64,000 nt of DNA from Cynocephalus volans (lineage: Eukaryota > Chordata > Mammalia > Dermoptera > Cynocephalidae): assembly GCF_027409185.1 (NCBI RefSeq), contig NC_084469.1, positions 37,265,293-37,329,292 of the forward strand. The letters are read 5' to 3'. The notes under the pieces were generated by a model. That model saw only the letters and a list, made by a program, of their open reading frames with translations. It did not search any database and was not told where the DNA came from. Shown here piece by piece: positions 1 to 11,879 of the stretch. The position numbers and the translations under genes were made by a program. The stretch's first letter is position 1, and each line of letters begins with the position of its first letter.

Positions 1-143
1 CTCTTCTTGGCAACCAGTTCAGAATTCATTTCTTCCTCCTCTTCTAGTCTCTCATTCAGCTCCTTGACTTTTGCTTCCAGTTGGATCTTGCTTTTGATGA
101 GTTCCTCACAGCGTTCTTTGGCATCCATCAGGTTTTCTGTTTC
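1..143 (-). pseudogene. MYH13: MYH13 coding exon 21, partial (subfragment 2 coiled coil)
   Basis: Begins [20 protein letters not shown] after a TTTCAG acceptor and runs off the window at [14 protein letters not shown]. The frame is open. The family exon is 243 bases, so about 100 lie outside the window. Confidence 0.92.
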
Positions 144-371
144 CTGAAAGAACCAGTCCAAGAGGCTGATCAAAACCTATAATGACCTGGTTCTTTCCCT
201 GGAAGGAAAGGGCCTCACCCTCCAAAAACTCATGATCTAGACCTAAGCCGAGGAATGGCTCATGCATGTGCACACACATATATCATCCATATACTCTTTT
301 TTTTAACCACCAAGGACATTATTTCCTTAATAAAAATTCACTTAAGATAATTTCAAATCAAGGAGTTATGA

Positions 372-692
372 AGTTACAAGTTCCCTTTAAAGAGTAAAGC
401 CTTTACAAATTTGCCAGATTTGGAAATCTCACCCTTCCTGCTACGACCAGATGAAAACGACCCATCAACTCTATGTTATCACAAGCTGATTGATAGTTTC
501 AAAACATTACCACCTTTTAACTTTCAACAGAAAAATGCTACCTATGTACCCTTTGCTGTGCCTCCTCAAGCCACAGAACAGAAAATTAAAAACACACAAG
601 AATCAGTGATGGAACAAGTAAATGTCCCAGAAGACTCTGAGGCAAGTCTCTTGGACAGACCAAGATTAGCTGATTCTGTTCTTAAACTAAAT
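372..692 (+). other. Unidentified open frame in a MYH13 intron
   Basis: An open stretch of about 106 codons with no in-frame ATG near its beginning. It ends in TGA and reads like real protein (for example SPFLLRPDENDPSTLCYHKL, then IDSFKTLPPFNFQQ). I do not recognise it. It lies antisense to MYH13, with no obvious splice signals or poly(A). A fragment of an old processed pseudogene or an unknown exon is possible; chance is also possible. Confidence 0.25.
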
Positions 693-779
693 TGAGCTCT
701 ATCTTCCCGTATAAGAGTATTTTAAGAACTGGACACACATTTCAGGGTAATGGATAGGAAGAAACTGGCAGGAATGAGT

Positions 780-970
780 GCTTGTTTATTGAACGTCTGT
801 AAACATAAGCTATGTGCTAGGCATTTCACATGCATTAACTCCCCTGATTCTTTAACAACTGTATGGGGCAAGTACTATTACCATGCCCATTTCAAAGATG
901 TGAAAACTGAGGCACAAAGAGAATAAATAACTTGTCCAAAGTCACACAGCAGTTCAATGGAGGATCTGGG
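780..970 (+). mobile_element. MIR SINE
   Basis: GCTATGTGCTAGGCATTTCA, AAAACTGAGGCACAAAGAGA and AAAGTCACACAGC are the diagnostic MIR core blocks. Confidence 0.7.
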
Positions 971-1717
971 ATATGTAGACCAGATATCTGGTTCTAAGAC
1001 TTGTTCTCCTGCACACTATTCTTGGGAAAGTGCTCCTAACAACAGCACTGTGCTGACTGGGAAAGTGAAAAGGGGAGTAGAAAAAGCTCTGCATATGAGA
1101 CAAAAGGTAAATGCATTTTGGGGTTTATTAAAAAGGGAAAATTATAAATGCCTTAACTCTACGAAATAAGACAATCCCACTGTCAGAGTGTTTGCACACT
1201 GCATGTACGGTTTCATTTTTCATTTGTATGTATGTATACATGGTTTCATTTTTCCCATTTCTTTGACAAAAATGCATACTTTTAAGGCATTTAAAAATAC
1301 TTTTAAAAATCATACATGGAACATTACTCTTTCTACTTTAAATTGAGTTATTTAATTCTAATGACTTTATTGATATGATTTTTAAAACACTTGGTGCATT
1401 CCTGACAGTTTTTTATTATGATGACACACCCATATCCATCATACCCATAACAAATAAGTCTAGCTCCGCTACGGACGACAGAGAAAAGTCAGTAAGAGCA
1501 CAAATGCACTTTGCAGACGTGTTTTCTCACATGCACTGCTTGGGCTAAGCTGGGGCCAGCCCTCCTTTCACTTGCAGGGTGGTGCTGCAATACTCTGTAT
1601 GACCACTGGGTGACACTACTCTCTCTTGAATAGATACCTGATGGGCGCCTCAGTATTCCTTCCCCTTTTCTGTCCTCCAGAGTCTGTGTTTTGCATGCTC
1701 AAGCAGAAGGTACTTAC

Positions 1718-1973
1718 AGACTGGAACTGCAACTGGAGGTCATTCTTTTCCTGCAGCAGGGAGACCATTTTCGCCTCCAGCTCCTTCTGGAGAGCTTCAG
1801 ATCTGGCCAGTTCTTCCTTGGTCCTCTCAAAGTCTTCCTTCATGGTGGCCATCTCCTTCTCAGCCTCTGCACTCTTCAGCAAGGGCTTGATTTTGAAGAA
1901 CAGGTTCATCCAGGGCCAGTGCTTGACGTTCATAAAAGAGCGGATGTTGTACTGTATGCAGAAGATGGAGTCC
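1718..1973 (-). pseudogene. MYH13: MYH13 coding exon 20: regulatory light chain site, start of rod
   Basis: 256 bases encoding [20 protein letters not shown] to [11 protein letters not shown]. It holds the [14 protein letters not shown] hook at the head-rod junction and the first heptads of subfragment 2. [11 protein letters not shown] departs from the usual SEARRKELEEK. Intact frame. Confidence 0.93.
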
Positions 1974-2239
1974 CTGTATATCCGTCAGGATGTGGATTAA
2001 TAAACCACAGCAAGGTCTTGTGTCCGCCCCTCTCTCCAGCTGTCCCCATGGACCCCAGGACCTTCATCCTTCCCAAATAAGTAGAAAGGAGGTCCAGCCA
2101 AGCTTTGCAGATCCTATAGATCCAGAGTAGGCCTGCAATGAGGGGCAGAGGAAACAGCAGGTGCAGAGGTTGGAGGTAAGAGAGGGCATGGGGCCATCTC
2201 CCATTCCTGGCTGCCATCGCCCCCACCTTACTGAAAATT

Positions 2240-2860
2240 AGTCATTAGTGGCCTCTTAATGACCAATGCAATGAGAGCACTTTCATTCCTATTTTATTGG
2301 GTTTCTCTCCCACATTTGAATTGTTCATCAATTCTTGTTTTTTTGAAACTCCCTCTGCCTTGGATTCCGTGCTAAAACAGTCTTCCTGTTTCATAGTACT
2401 TTATCATATGGGCTTCCTCTTCCTCGTGTAAACCTGAGACCTGTCTTTGTCGTCTCCCAGTCTCTTGCCCTTCTAGAATTGATTTAATGTCCTGATTTCG
2501 ACTGTCACCTACATCGCACCATCATCGACAGTTCCCACGCTGCACTCTCCACAGCTTCATATTCACGTAGCTCATGGGCACCTGAAACTCGCTTCTCTTT
2601 CCCTTACACGGGCCCCTTGTGTGGAATTATTTCATTTCCGTGCTGGCTTCCATTTGCTTCACCAAGCCAGATGCCTGGGGGTTATTCCTGACTAGTGCAC
2701 GACAGTCGTCCCTTGTGGCACTGAGAATGTTAGAGTATGCAGGGGAGCAGGGAGAAGAGTCTTCCACCCAAACTGCCCCCTCCCTGAAACCCCCCATATA
2801 CTCAGTCATCAGAGCTGCTACTATTTCTCTTGAATTTTTGAAGGACTAAGGCTCTTAAAT
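2240..2860. other. MYH13 intron, no feature recognised
   Basis: Between the exon at 1718-1973 and the L2 at 2870. Moderately pyrimidine-rich, possibly eroded L2; no conserved exon seen. Confidence 0.4.
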
Positions 2861-2869
2861 ATTCCTTCA

Positions 2870-3450
2870 ATCCATGTCCTCCTCTCACCCCTCCATGATG
2901 TCCTAATTCAGGCCCATGTCATCTCTTACGTGGACTCCTGCTGCAGCGTGGTCATGTCCCATCTTGTCCCCTCATTTCACACTCATCCCAGCTGCCAGAG
3001 TGACTCAATCCTGTCACTCATCTCCTCACACACCCTCTATGGCTCCCATCAACTAAGGACACAGTCTGGGCTCTTGAATGTGGCACACGGGGACCTCACT
3101 GCCTGCTTCTTGCTAGAATAACAGCAACCTGCCTGTTGGTCTCCCTCCCAGACTGTCCTTTCTCAGGTCATGAAAAGCTTCCTTCCCAAAGTGCATTCTT
3201 CTTGCTGACTCCTTTGTGCCAATCCCAATCCCCAACCAGGTTAGGGGGCTATTCTCATCAATCCCCCATTCCCCTGAATAGAACCCTAACATTGCACTTG
3301 TCCCCAATGTCAGAACTTGCCACACATGCTTGTGCTGCCCACTCGTGTGTGCTCCTTGAGGGCAGAGCTCATCCTGTATCCCCAGTGCCAAGCACAGCAC
3401 CCAGCCCAGGATTGCAGCTCAGGAGATGGCTAAATGAATGAATGAATGAA
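2870..3450 (+). mobile_element. LINE-2 3' end
   Basis: Degenerate L2 sequence (ACAGTCTGGGCTCTTGAATG, TGTGCTCCTTGAGGGCAGAG, AGCACAGCACCCAGCCCAGG) with a terminal (GAAT)n run at 3433-3449. Confidence 0.65.
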
Positions 3451-3537
3451 AAAGTGAGCCAGGAAATGAAGAGCCCAAGACAGAGTGCAGCTGCTGAGGA
3501 GGGAGGGCAGGGCAGCATACAGGAGGGTCTGTGTCAC

Positions 3538-3674
3538 CTCCTCTCCACCATCTTCTTGAACTCCAGTCGCATCAGGTACCCCCGGCACAAGGCCTGCGTG
3601 TGCATGGTCAGCGTCACCAGCTTCTCATCTCTCATCTCCTTCAAGAGTCCCAGGAGCCCAGCTTTGAAAAACAC
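3538..3674 (-). pseudogene. MYH13: MYH13 coding exon 19: converter end and essential light chain IQ
   Basis: 137 bases encoding [20 protein letters not shown] to [11 protein letters not shown], with the IQ-type stretch [11 protein letters not shown] that binds the essential light chain. EEMRDEK is KEMRDEK here. Intact frame. Confidence 0.92.
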
Positions 3675-4649
3675 CTGCATGGAAACAGCCCCATTTGTCC
3701 TCTGCACCTGTTCAACCTGGACCCTCCAGGGAGCCTGTGTCTGCCCGACCTGACCCTCGACCCACAGAGCACTGGGAGGGACAGGCAGCCACCCATCTTC
3801 TGGGACTCGCTTCTCTGTGGCTCTGGGCTCTGCAGCGGCCCCTCCTGGGCAGGGAGGTGGCCTGTTCTGAAGCACGTGCGAGACCCTGTCACCCCACATG
3901 GAGCCGCCTGCAGAGCTCACAGACAAGAAGCAAAAGCCAGATTGGGAGAGACTCATAGCTGCGTCGGCCTCACCCTCCTCCTCGCACTCTGTGTGGGAAG
4001 GTGGGTCCCACCTGAGGGCCACTTCCCCACTGTCCCCACCAGCAGGACTTCCTCTGCCTCTGGGCCAGCAGGTGCTTCCCCTGTGGGGACCCCGGCCTGC
4101 CCCTTTCCTGCAGGGAGCGCTCCAGAGTCAGTCCGGGTGCACAGCCGGCCTCTGCTGCCCGCTACCCATGCGACCTCCAGCATGTTTCTGGTCCTCCCAG
4201 GAACCGAGGAGGCAAGTACCACCACTGTCACCCCCACCTCACTGGTGGTTGTGAGGAATCAGTGAAATATGTAGAGAGGGCTTCTCACAGGGCTTACACG
4301 CGTGTGCTCAGTGAGCAAGTGGTAGGTATTTTTATTGGTTATAATTCTTCTTTTCAAGCCCTCACTGTCCCTGGAATCCTTGCTTGTTCTCTCCTTGCAG
4401 CTTTTTCTTCCCCTTTGAGAGTCTCACCGCGTCTTTCTCCAGGACACTCGGGGTCCCCATTCTAATCTGAGCTTCTAGCCACTTAAAAACCAACGTGGAG
4501 ATGGAGCTCGCAGTACCTAGGCACTCGGCTCCCTTGGCCTGGGCTGTCAGGCAAGGGGTGGTCAGGTCGAGACCCTTTCCTCCCATCAGCTAACGAGCAG
4601 CCCAGGGCTGCGGGTTACGCGAGCGAGTCCCAGCACCACCTGCTCTCAC

Positions 4650-4773
4650 CTTGGTGTGGCCAAACTTGTACTGCTCCCGGTCCACGTCGATGGAGCTCAG
4701 GAGCTTCTCAGAAGCATTTTTGCTGTCAATGAACTGCCCTTCTGGGATGGCACTGGTATTGAGGAGCCGGTAC
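4650..4773 (-). pseudogene. MYH13: MYH13 coding exon 18: converter
   Basis: 124 bases encoding [20 protein letters not shown] to [11 protein letters not shown]. Intact frame; donor GTGAGA. Confidence 0.93.
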
Positions 4774-5155
4774 CTGAGGAGATAGGACAGCATTTCCTGA
4801 ATGGGTTCAACCCCCCCAGCAAGGCCCCACACCTGAGACGAGGCCTTCTGGAAACTTCTTCTGCTCCAGCCTTAGGAGGAAGGGGAATATTGTGCAGCTG
4901 GTGTGGGAGAGGGGTAGGTTTTAGGCACAGGGGCTGTGGCAGAGGGAGAGAAGTGCAGGAGGAAGCCCAGCCAAGTGCATGGCTGGCACCTTGCTTTCAG
5001 AAGAAATGGTTCTTATCTGTCTTAAAAGAGCCTTGAAATCAACTGTGACCTGTAGACCTCGGTCTCTTGCCTCTGGAGGGTCTTCTTCCCTCCTCCACCC
5101 TGGACAAGGCTTGTGGGTCCAGATGGCAGCTGGGAAGAGAGTTGCTGTAGGGCAG

Positions 5156-5355
5156 TGGGCCTGAACTGGGGGGATGTGGCCCCACTGTCTGGAGACATTT
5201 TTGATTGTAACAGCTTGCGGGTAGGGGTGTGGTTTGCTACTGGTATCTCTGGGTAGAGGCCAGGGATGCTGCTAAAATCCTATAGGGCACAGGACAGCCC
5301 CCACAATAAAGGATGATCTAGCCCCAAATGTCTATGGTGCAGAGGTTAAGAGACA
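5156..5355. mobile_element. MER20-like hAT-Charlie element
   Basis: TGTCTGGAGACATTTTTG, GGTAGAGGCCAGGGATGCTG-like, GCACAGGACAGCCCCCACAA and CCCCAAATGTCTATGGTG are the MER20 landmarks. Confidence 0.75.
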
Positions 5356-5583
5356 TCCTGGTCTAGAGTTAAGGTCAGACTCGAGGGTCTGGGCTCTGAA
5401 CTTGGAATCACATTGGGCTACCCCAGCACTCACTTTGGGCATGTGACCATTCCCCCAGCAAAAGATGACATCCATAGAAACCCTGGGAGGCTGTGAGCTC
5501 ACCAGACACCCAGCCCAAGGAGTGCCTCTGGGGAATGCAAGAGACACCCTCAAAAGGAGAGTCGAATAGACGAGGGAACCTAC

Positions 5584-5701
5584 CGCTGCTTGAAGTCTGC
5601 ATAGAGGATCCGGCTGGGGAATCCTTTCCTGTAGATCCGGATGCCTTCGAGGACCCCATTACAGCGCAGCTGGTGCATGACCAGGTAGTGGTCCATCACA
5701 C
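5584..5701 (-). pseudogene. MYH13: MYH13 coding exon 17: SH2/SH1 helices, SH1 Cys lost
   Basis: 118 bases encoding [20 protein letters not shown], then [18 protein letters not shown]. The reactive SH2 cysteine (LRCNG) is kept, but the SH1 cysteine (family RICRKG, about residue 707) is Tyr, a single base change. Intact frame. Confidence 0.92.
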
Positions 5702-6559
5702 CTGGGGAGACAATGTCCCGGGAGAGCTTGTGGCTTTTTCATTGTTTGTCTTTGATGGTCTGAGGCACCGTGAGACACTCCAACACAGCCAGACTTGAGC
5801 GGGAAGAGTTAATGTCAGCTCCAAGAAGGAGGGATTGGGGGTGGCTCGAGCCTGCCTACAAGTCTCATGGTAGAAATAATTTCATGCTCTTGGGGAGACT
5901 GTAGCAAACTACAGCTGTGGGAATGAAAGCCCAAATATTGATCTTTGCCCTGTTCATGACTCTGTAGCTAAGCTCCAAGAGAGGGCAGAATGAGTGTGGG
6001 GTACCCTTGGGCTTCCCAATTGATAACTCGGGATGTCTTCCTGCCTCTGCTCAAGGATGGGGATGTAAAATCTGCAGGCTGTGCCTTCAGTGGGAGAAGG
6101 GAAACAAAGCGGATGAGGAGGAAGCCTGTGGTATGGGATGGGGAGGTGGGGTGCAGGGCGGGTGGTTATCTGCTGACTGTTTAGCACCTGCTCTGGGAAG
6201 CAGAGAGGAGAACTAAAGCGTGGGTGGACGAAGAGGAGCCAGAGGGACAATCCCCCATGGGAGGTAACATGGCCACTCTTGGCCACCAGTCTGGGTCAGG
6301 CACAAATCAAACAGGGGCCAAGAAAATTCTGTCTCGGGGCTGTGTGTACATGAGGGGGAGGTTCGAGGAGAGGTACTACAGTTACATGGTAACGGTTACA
6401 TGGTGGCTTTTTATCATGGACTCCGTAAGGTGCTGGGGAGGGATGCGGCTAAAGCTGGCTTTGACTTAACCTGATGGAAACCTCTAGAATGTTCACAAGC
6501 TTCCCAGTTTGCTCTGAGGAAAGACCATTATACAAGTACACATTCTCAAGGCTGTGCTA

Positions 6560-6700
6560 GAGCTATGCTGTCTAGTAGTTAGGAACCACCTGTGGCTATG
6601 TACATTTAAATTCATTAAAATTAAAGATTCATTTTCTTAGTTGCACTAGCCACATTTCACGTAACCAGTGGCTACCACATTGGACAGTGCAGTATAGAAC
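6560..6700. mobile_element. hAT-type MITE remnant
   Basis: TGCTGTCTAGTAGTTAG at the left and GGCTACCACATTGGACAGTG at the right form degenerate terminal inverted repeats around an AT-rich core. Confidence 0.5.
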
Positions 6701-7235
6701 ATCTCCATCATTCCTGAAAATTCTATCAGGCAGTGATTTTCTAGACAAAAAGAGATTTAAGACCAAGGAGAAGATGTATCAGAAATCCAGAGCATCGATA
6801 ATATGGAGGGAACCTTAGAAATCATCTAGTCCAACTCCCCTTATTTCTCAGGAAAAGTAAGCCAGTGGATTACCAAAAGCCCTGGGGGCTCCTAGAGGCA
6901 CAGTTTGCACCCACAGAGATTCAGTCCACCCTCCTGTCGCTTGACACATGCAGGCCATCTGCTGCACAGAGCAGTCATGCCACATGGCAGCAATGTGCTC
7001 CACCACAAAAATTGATTTTTGTGTGTGATGTAACACCTACGTGCAAGCCAATGATTTTATTTGATGCTTAACCAAGGAAACAGCTCTGTTCCAACACTGG
7101 AGGAGAAGCTGGTTGTGCCAGGCTCACAGGGAGGGGTGCAGCACATCAAATAACACATATTGAGCTGCTGCCACCTTTGACTTAGTCTGTAGAACCCAAC
7201 CTCCATGGAAAAAGCGTTGACACTGTATATAGCAG

Positions 7236-8716
7236 ACCTGGTGATGGAATTTAAATATGTTGCCCCCCCAAAGCCCATGTTGAAATCTGATCAAACAATG
7301 TGGCAGTGTTGGGAGCTGCTTGGGTCATGGGGGCAGATCCCTCACGAATGGATTAATGCCCTCCTTGTGGGGGTGGGTAGCGAGTGTATTCTCACTCCAT
7401 TAGTTCCTAGGAGAGCTGGTTGTTAAAAGGAGCCTGGCACCTCAGGAACCTGCTTCCTGCATCCTTGCCATTCTGGCTGGAACAGCCTTGCCTCAGGTGG
7501 CCCCAAGTGTGGTTTGTGCCACAGCTCTGCAGAATGCAAGCCAGAAACCTTGGTAGCATCCAAGTCATTTTAAATCTGTAGGCAGACAGAATTTGAGAGC
7601 AGTGGAGACATGGCAGCCTCTACCCAGATTTCAGAGGATGTATGGAAAAGCCTGGGGACCTAGGCAGAAACCAGTTGCAGGGGTGGAGGTGTCACAGAGA
7701 GCATCTTCTAGAGCAATGCTGGGAAGAAATGTGGGGTTGGAGCCCCCACAGAGAGCCCCCACCAGGGTAATGTCTAGTAGAGTCATGGAAGTGGGGCTGC
7801 CACCAGGACTCTAGAACTGTAGGGCCACTGGCAACATGCAACACCCTCCTGGAAAAGCTGCAGGCATCAGTGTAGCCCAGTGGGCTGTGCTTGGCAGAGC
7901 CATGAGGGTGGGCTGCCCAAGGCTTTGGGGATTCAAGTACCCTATTGTGCCAGGATGCAGGGCTTGGAGTCAAAGGAGATTATTCTGAAACTTTAAGATT
8001 TAATGTATGCCTTGCTAGGTTTTGGACTTGTTTGGGCCCTGTTTCTCCTTTCTTCTGGCCTATTCCTCCCCTTTGGAAAGGGAATGTGCACCCAATGTCT
8101 GTTCCACTATTGTATCTTGGAAGAAGAAAATTTGTTTCTTATTTTTACAGGTTCTCAGCAGGAAGGAGTCTTGCCTTTGGTCCTAGTTGAGACTTTGGAC
8201 TTTCAAGTTGGTGCTGGAACAAGCAAAGACTTTGGGGACAATTGGGATGGAATGATTTTATTTTGTATGTGAGAAAGACATGAATTTTGGGGGGCCAGGG
8301 AAGAATGATATAGTTTGGATATGTTGCCCCTTCAAAGCCCATGTTGAAATCTGATTCCCAATGTGGCAGTGTTGGGAGCTGTTTGGGTCATAGGGGGTGG
8401 ATTCCTCATGAATGGATTAATGCCCCCCTTGTGGGGGTGGGGAGTGAGTGAGTGAGCACTCTGTTAGTTCCCAGGAGAGCTGGTTGTTCAAAGGAGCCTG
8501 GCACCTCCTCTCCTTTTCTGCCTCTTGCCTCCTCTCACCATGTGATCTGCTTGTACCTCCTGGCTGCCCTGCCATATTTGGCCATGAGTAGAAGCAGCCT
8601 GAGATCCCATGCCTGGTGCAGCTGTCCCAGAATCTTGAGCCAAATAAACCTCTTTTCTTTATAAATTACCCAGTCTCAAGTATTTTTTTATAGCAACACA
8701 AAAACAGACTAATACA
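7236..8716 (+). mobile_element. MST/THE1-type MaLR element: partial 5' LTR, internal region, 3' LTR
   Basis: Old nonautonomous ERVL-MaLR retrotransposon copy. A partial left LTR (about 7236-7440) is followed by a MaLR-type internal sequence (about 7590-8305) and a right LTR (8306-8716, TGATATAG to TAATACA). The two LTRs share long blocks around 7262-7440 and 8325-8510. There is no retroviral coding capacity. Confidence 0.8.
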
Positions 8717-8755
8717 TCTGGTTATCTGGGGATTTAAAATTTCTGGTTCTGCATT

Positions 8756-8799
<44 letters not shown>

Positions 8800-8800
8800 T
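8756..8800 (+). repeat. (ATC)n microsatellite
   Basis: An almost perfect run of about 15 trinucleotide units, preceding a MIR. Confidence 0.95.
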
Positions 8801-8814
8801 ATCATAATTGACAG

Positions 8815-9070
8815 CCAACATTTACTGAGTGCTTGCTGCGTGCTCAGCCTTGTTTAAATGCTTTACTTGTACCTGCTCATTTAATCCTCACAACAACCCT
8901 CTAAGGTGGGTTAAATGAGTTAATATTTACAAAATGAGTAACCACTTTATGAGTTTATTAAAGAAATAAATAGTAAATTAATCTTTGTTTTATAGACAAG
9001 AAAGCTGAGGCAGAAAGATCTATAGTACTCTGCTTAGGGTCACATGGTGAATAACAGGTGAGCTGAGATT
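8815..9070 (+). mobile_element. MIR SINE
   Basis: TTTACTGAGTGCTTGCTG, TAATCCTCACAACAACCCTC and AAGCTGAGGCAGAAAG blocks, with some inserted sequence. Confidence 0.65.
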
Positions 9071-9711
9071 TTTTCGTCAACAATCTAGTGCCCCTGTTCA
9101 CTTGTTGCAGAGGTGGGACATTTAATCATGAGCTGGGGTACAGTGTTTGTCACAGAACAACTTAGGTGATAAGTGAGCCACCTCACAGCTACAGCTGTAT
9201 GTGATAGCTTCTTTTCCTCTTTTTGTGACAAGTGACCCTGAAAAACAGCTATACTCTAAGAATATCTGTGCATCAGGATTGGTGGTAGCTAAAGGTCCAC
9301 TCTACTGTGTGTGTTCTATATCTATATATATGGTCTCTGATTCCAGTTTTCTCATCTATAAAATACAGATAACTACACGTACTTGCAGAGAACTGTTGCA
9401 AGGATCAGAGATAATATAATAAAGTGACTGACATACAGTATGGATTAAATAAACCAGTTGCTATTAATGCTGTTTTTATTATGGGATATCTAAGATGATT
9501 ATTTGCTAAACGTAGTGAGGTTCTTAACTTTGGGGTAACAGGGGTCAACCGAGCCCTTTAAAAATCTTATGAAAGCCATGGACATAATGTACATACAATA
9601 TTTTGGAGATTATTTTATTGGACATACAATATTTTGTATAGACATTCAATATTGGACATACAATATTTTGTATGGACATACAGTATTTTGGATATTATTT
9701 CATTGCAGGGG

Positions 9712-10133
9712 TGCAATATAGGTTGAATGTGTCCCCCAAAGTTTCATGTATTAGAAACTTAATTCCAACTGTTAAGAGGGTGGGAAATCCTATTATGGTA
9801 AATTGAAAAGTGTGGCCTTTAAGAGGTGATTAGATTGTGAGGACTGTGCCCTAGTGAATGGATTGATCCATTCATGGAGTAATGGGTGTCATTCTGATGG
9901 CATTAAAAGAAAAACAACTGAGAAGCTTACCTCTGTCTCTAGCTAAGCTATTCTTACCATGTGACACTCTGCATCACCGTAGAGTTACCACCACCAAGAA
10001 CAAGGCCTTTGCCAGATGTGTTCCCTGTACTTTGGACTTCTCAGCCTCTGAAGCAATAAATATTGCTTTTTTATAAATTACTCAGTTTCAGGTATTCTGT
10101 TATGAGCAACAGAAATGGACTAATACAGGGTGC
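9712..10133 (+). mobile_element. MLT1/MST-type MaLR solo LTR
   Basis: Begins near a TTGAATGTGTCCCCCAAAG block and ends ATGGACTAATACA, the typical MaLR LTR edges. AATAAATATTG at about 10055 is the degenerate polyadenylation region. Confidence 0.75.
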
Positions 10134-10174
10134 CAGATAAAATACAGGATGGTCACTTAAATGTATTTTTGCTT

Positions 10175-10270
10175 GTTTTTTTTTTTGGCAGATGGCCAGT
10201 GTGGGGATCGGAACCCTTGACCTTGTTATTACAAGGCTATACTCTAACAAACTGAGCTAACCGGCCAGGC
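10175..10270 (-). mobile_element. Older tRNA-derived SINE, ERE-like
   Basis: T-run, then ATGGCCAGTGTGGGGATCGG to AACTGAGCTAACCGGCCAGG. It inserted into an older imperfect palindromic repeat (about 10130-10490). Confidence 0.75.
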
Positions 10271-10611
10271 TTTTTATTACTTTTTTTGTTTGTTTTTGTT
10301 TGTTTGTTTGTTTTTTGGTGGATGGCTTAAATTTGAATTTCAGATAAACACTGAATACTTTTTAAAATATAAATATATCCCAAATATTGTATGGGTCATA
10401 CTTGAACTAATAATTTTTTCATTGTTTCCCTGAAGTTAGAATTTAACATGGCATCTGGTATTTTTATTTGCTATATCTGACAACGTTATTTCATAGTCTA
10501 GTTTGAGAAGTGCTAAGGACTACCATATTTTCCACATGCACACCCACAAAATTTTGCACACATTCCAGAGAGTCCTATTCTGTTCAAATAATTGTCAAGA
10601 TTGGATTGTTA

Positions 10612-10716
<105 letters not shown>

Positions 10717-10799
10717 TCAAAACAAGCACATTTGTCTTAGCAAATGCCATTTCACTGGGCAGGAAAACAACCCAATGCAGAAGCTGCCAAAACACGAAC

Positions 10800-10873
10800 C
10801 CTGAATACGGCCGACACAGTCTAGAAAGAGGAGCCTTTCTTCTTTCTGCCCTTTTTGCTTCCCCCAGAGTCAC
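10800..10873 (-). pseudogene. MYH13: MYH13 coding exon 15 (loop 2) with premature stop
   Basis: 74 bases encoding loop 2: DSGGSKKGRKKKGSSF, stop, TVSAVFR. The TAG at 10821-10823 stands where the family has Gln (CAG), a single C-to-T change, near canonical residue 649. The frame after it is clean. The donor GTTCGT is weak. Confidence 0.9.
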
Positions 10874-11879
10874 CTGGAGACAGACACAGAAGGGCATGTG
10901 AGATGCAGCCCAGAAGACACAAGGTAGGCTTTCTAAGCCCCCTCCTCCAAGCCTTGAACTGGGAGTTTTGGTTTCCTATCGAGGTAAGAGACCTGAGATT
11001 TTGTTTTTAACATGCCTCCAGACTACCCAAATTTGGGAACACTCAGCTTTATCCTTGTGGGAATGGAGCAGGGTGGGATGTGGGTGACATTTAACTGGGA
11101 GCATAACTTGGACTCTCAGTATGAAAGGAGAGTCCTTACCTTTAGAAATCAGACATGAAATCAAGCTGAATAATTGGCAAGATTGAGACAATCTTCTCAA
11201 CGATCATAGTTTCTTTCAAGAGCTTCCCTGCTTTTATTCTTGAATCCCTACTTTTCTCTTACTGAGGAAGTAACCGAAAGTAATAAAGTGGAATGTTCTC
11301 ACAAATATTCTACAAGTCAATTTTTTTTTTCTTTTCTAAAAGAAACAACCCAATATGCCATCTTAATTTGGAGTCAATGATATTTGATCTCCTTTTTCTG
11401 AATGGCTCAATTTCAGATTTAGACCTTGGTACTCAATCAAGATTCAGTCTTGGGGGACATATTATGTCCCCCTTTCCTCACACTCCTTTCACTTCACTCT
11501 TCTTGTCCCAGGGTCTAGCATGAATGTGTGTTTGGGTTGGGGGAAGGGAGGCAGGAAAGCCACTTCCCCAGATCCGCATCCACCCAGAGTCTTATATGAG
11601 TATTAGAGTCTTGGTGTTATCGCTAAGTGAGGTTATGCAACTCATTTACAGAGATACCCTGATCAGGATTAAAAAAATGATGTTCATCATCCAAGTTTAC
11701 ACCTGTGCCCATTTATTACATTCCTCTGCCCAGAGTACACTAGACATTAATTTTTAAAAATTATATAATTATCTAATGAATAATTATATTGCATGTATTT
11801 TCAAATTAAAAGCACAAATTCATTAAATTTATGCATTTAAAATGGTCCATCATTTTAAAACTCTATTTTGGCAATCATA

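Noticed and set aside
2627..2849. Frames on both strands in a MYH13 intron
   Set aside because: Overlapping short frames with no shared protein signature; chance.
3531..4265. Long plus-strand open frame of 244 codons
   Set aside because: It overlaps MYH13 exon 19 in antisense and GC-rich intron. Composition is proline/serine-rich with no domain or splice logic; it is a shadow frame.
8756..8800. Regular spaced repeat, considered as a CRISPR-like array
   Set aside because: It is a simple trinucleotide microsatellite without spacers, in a mammalian genome.
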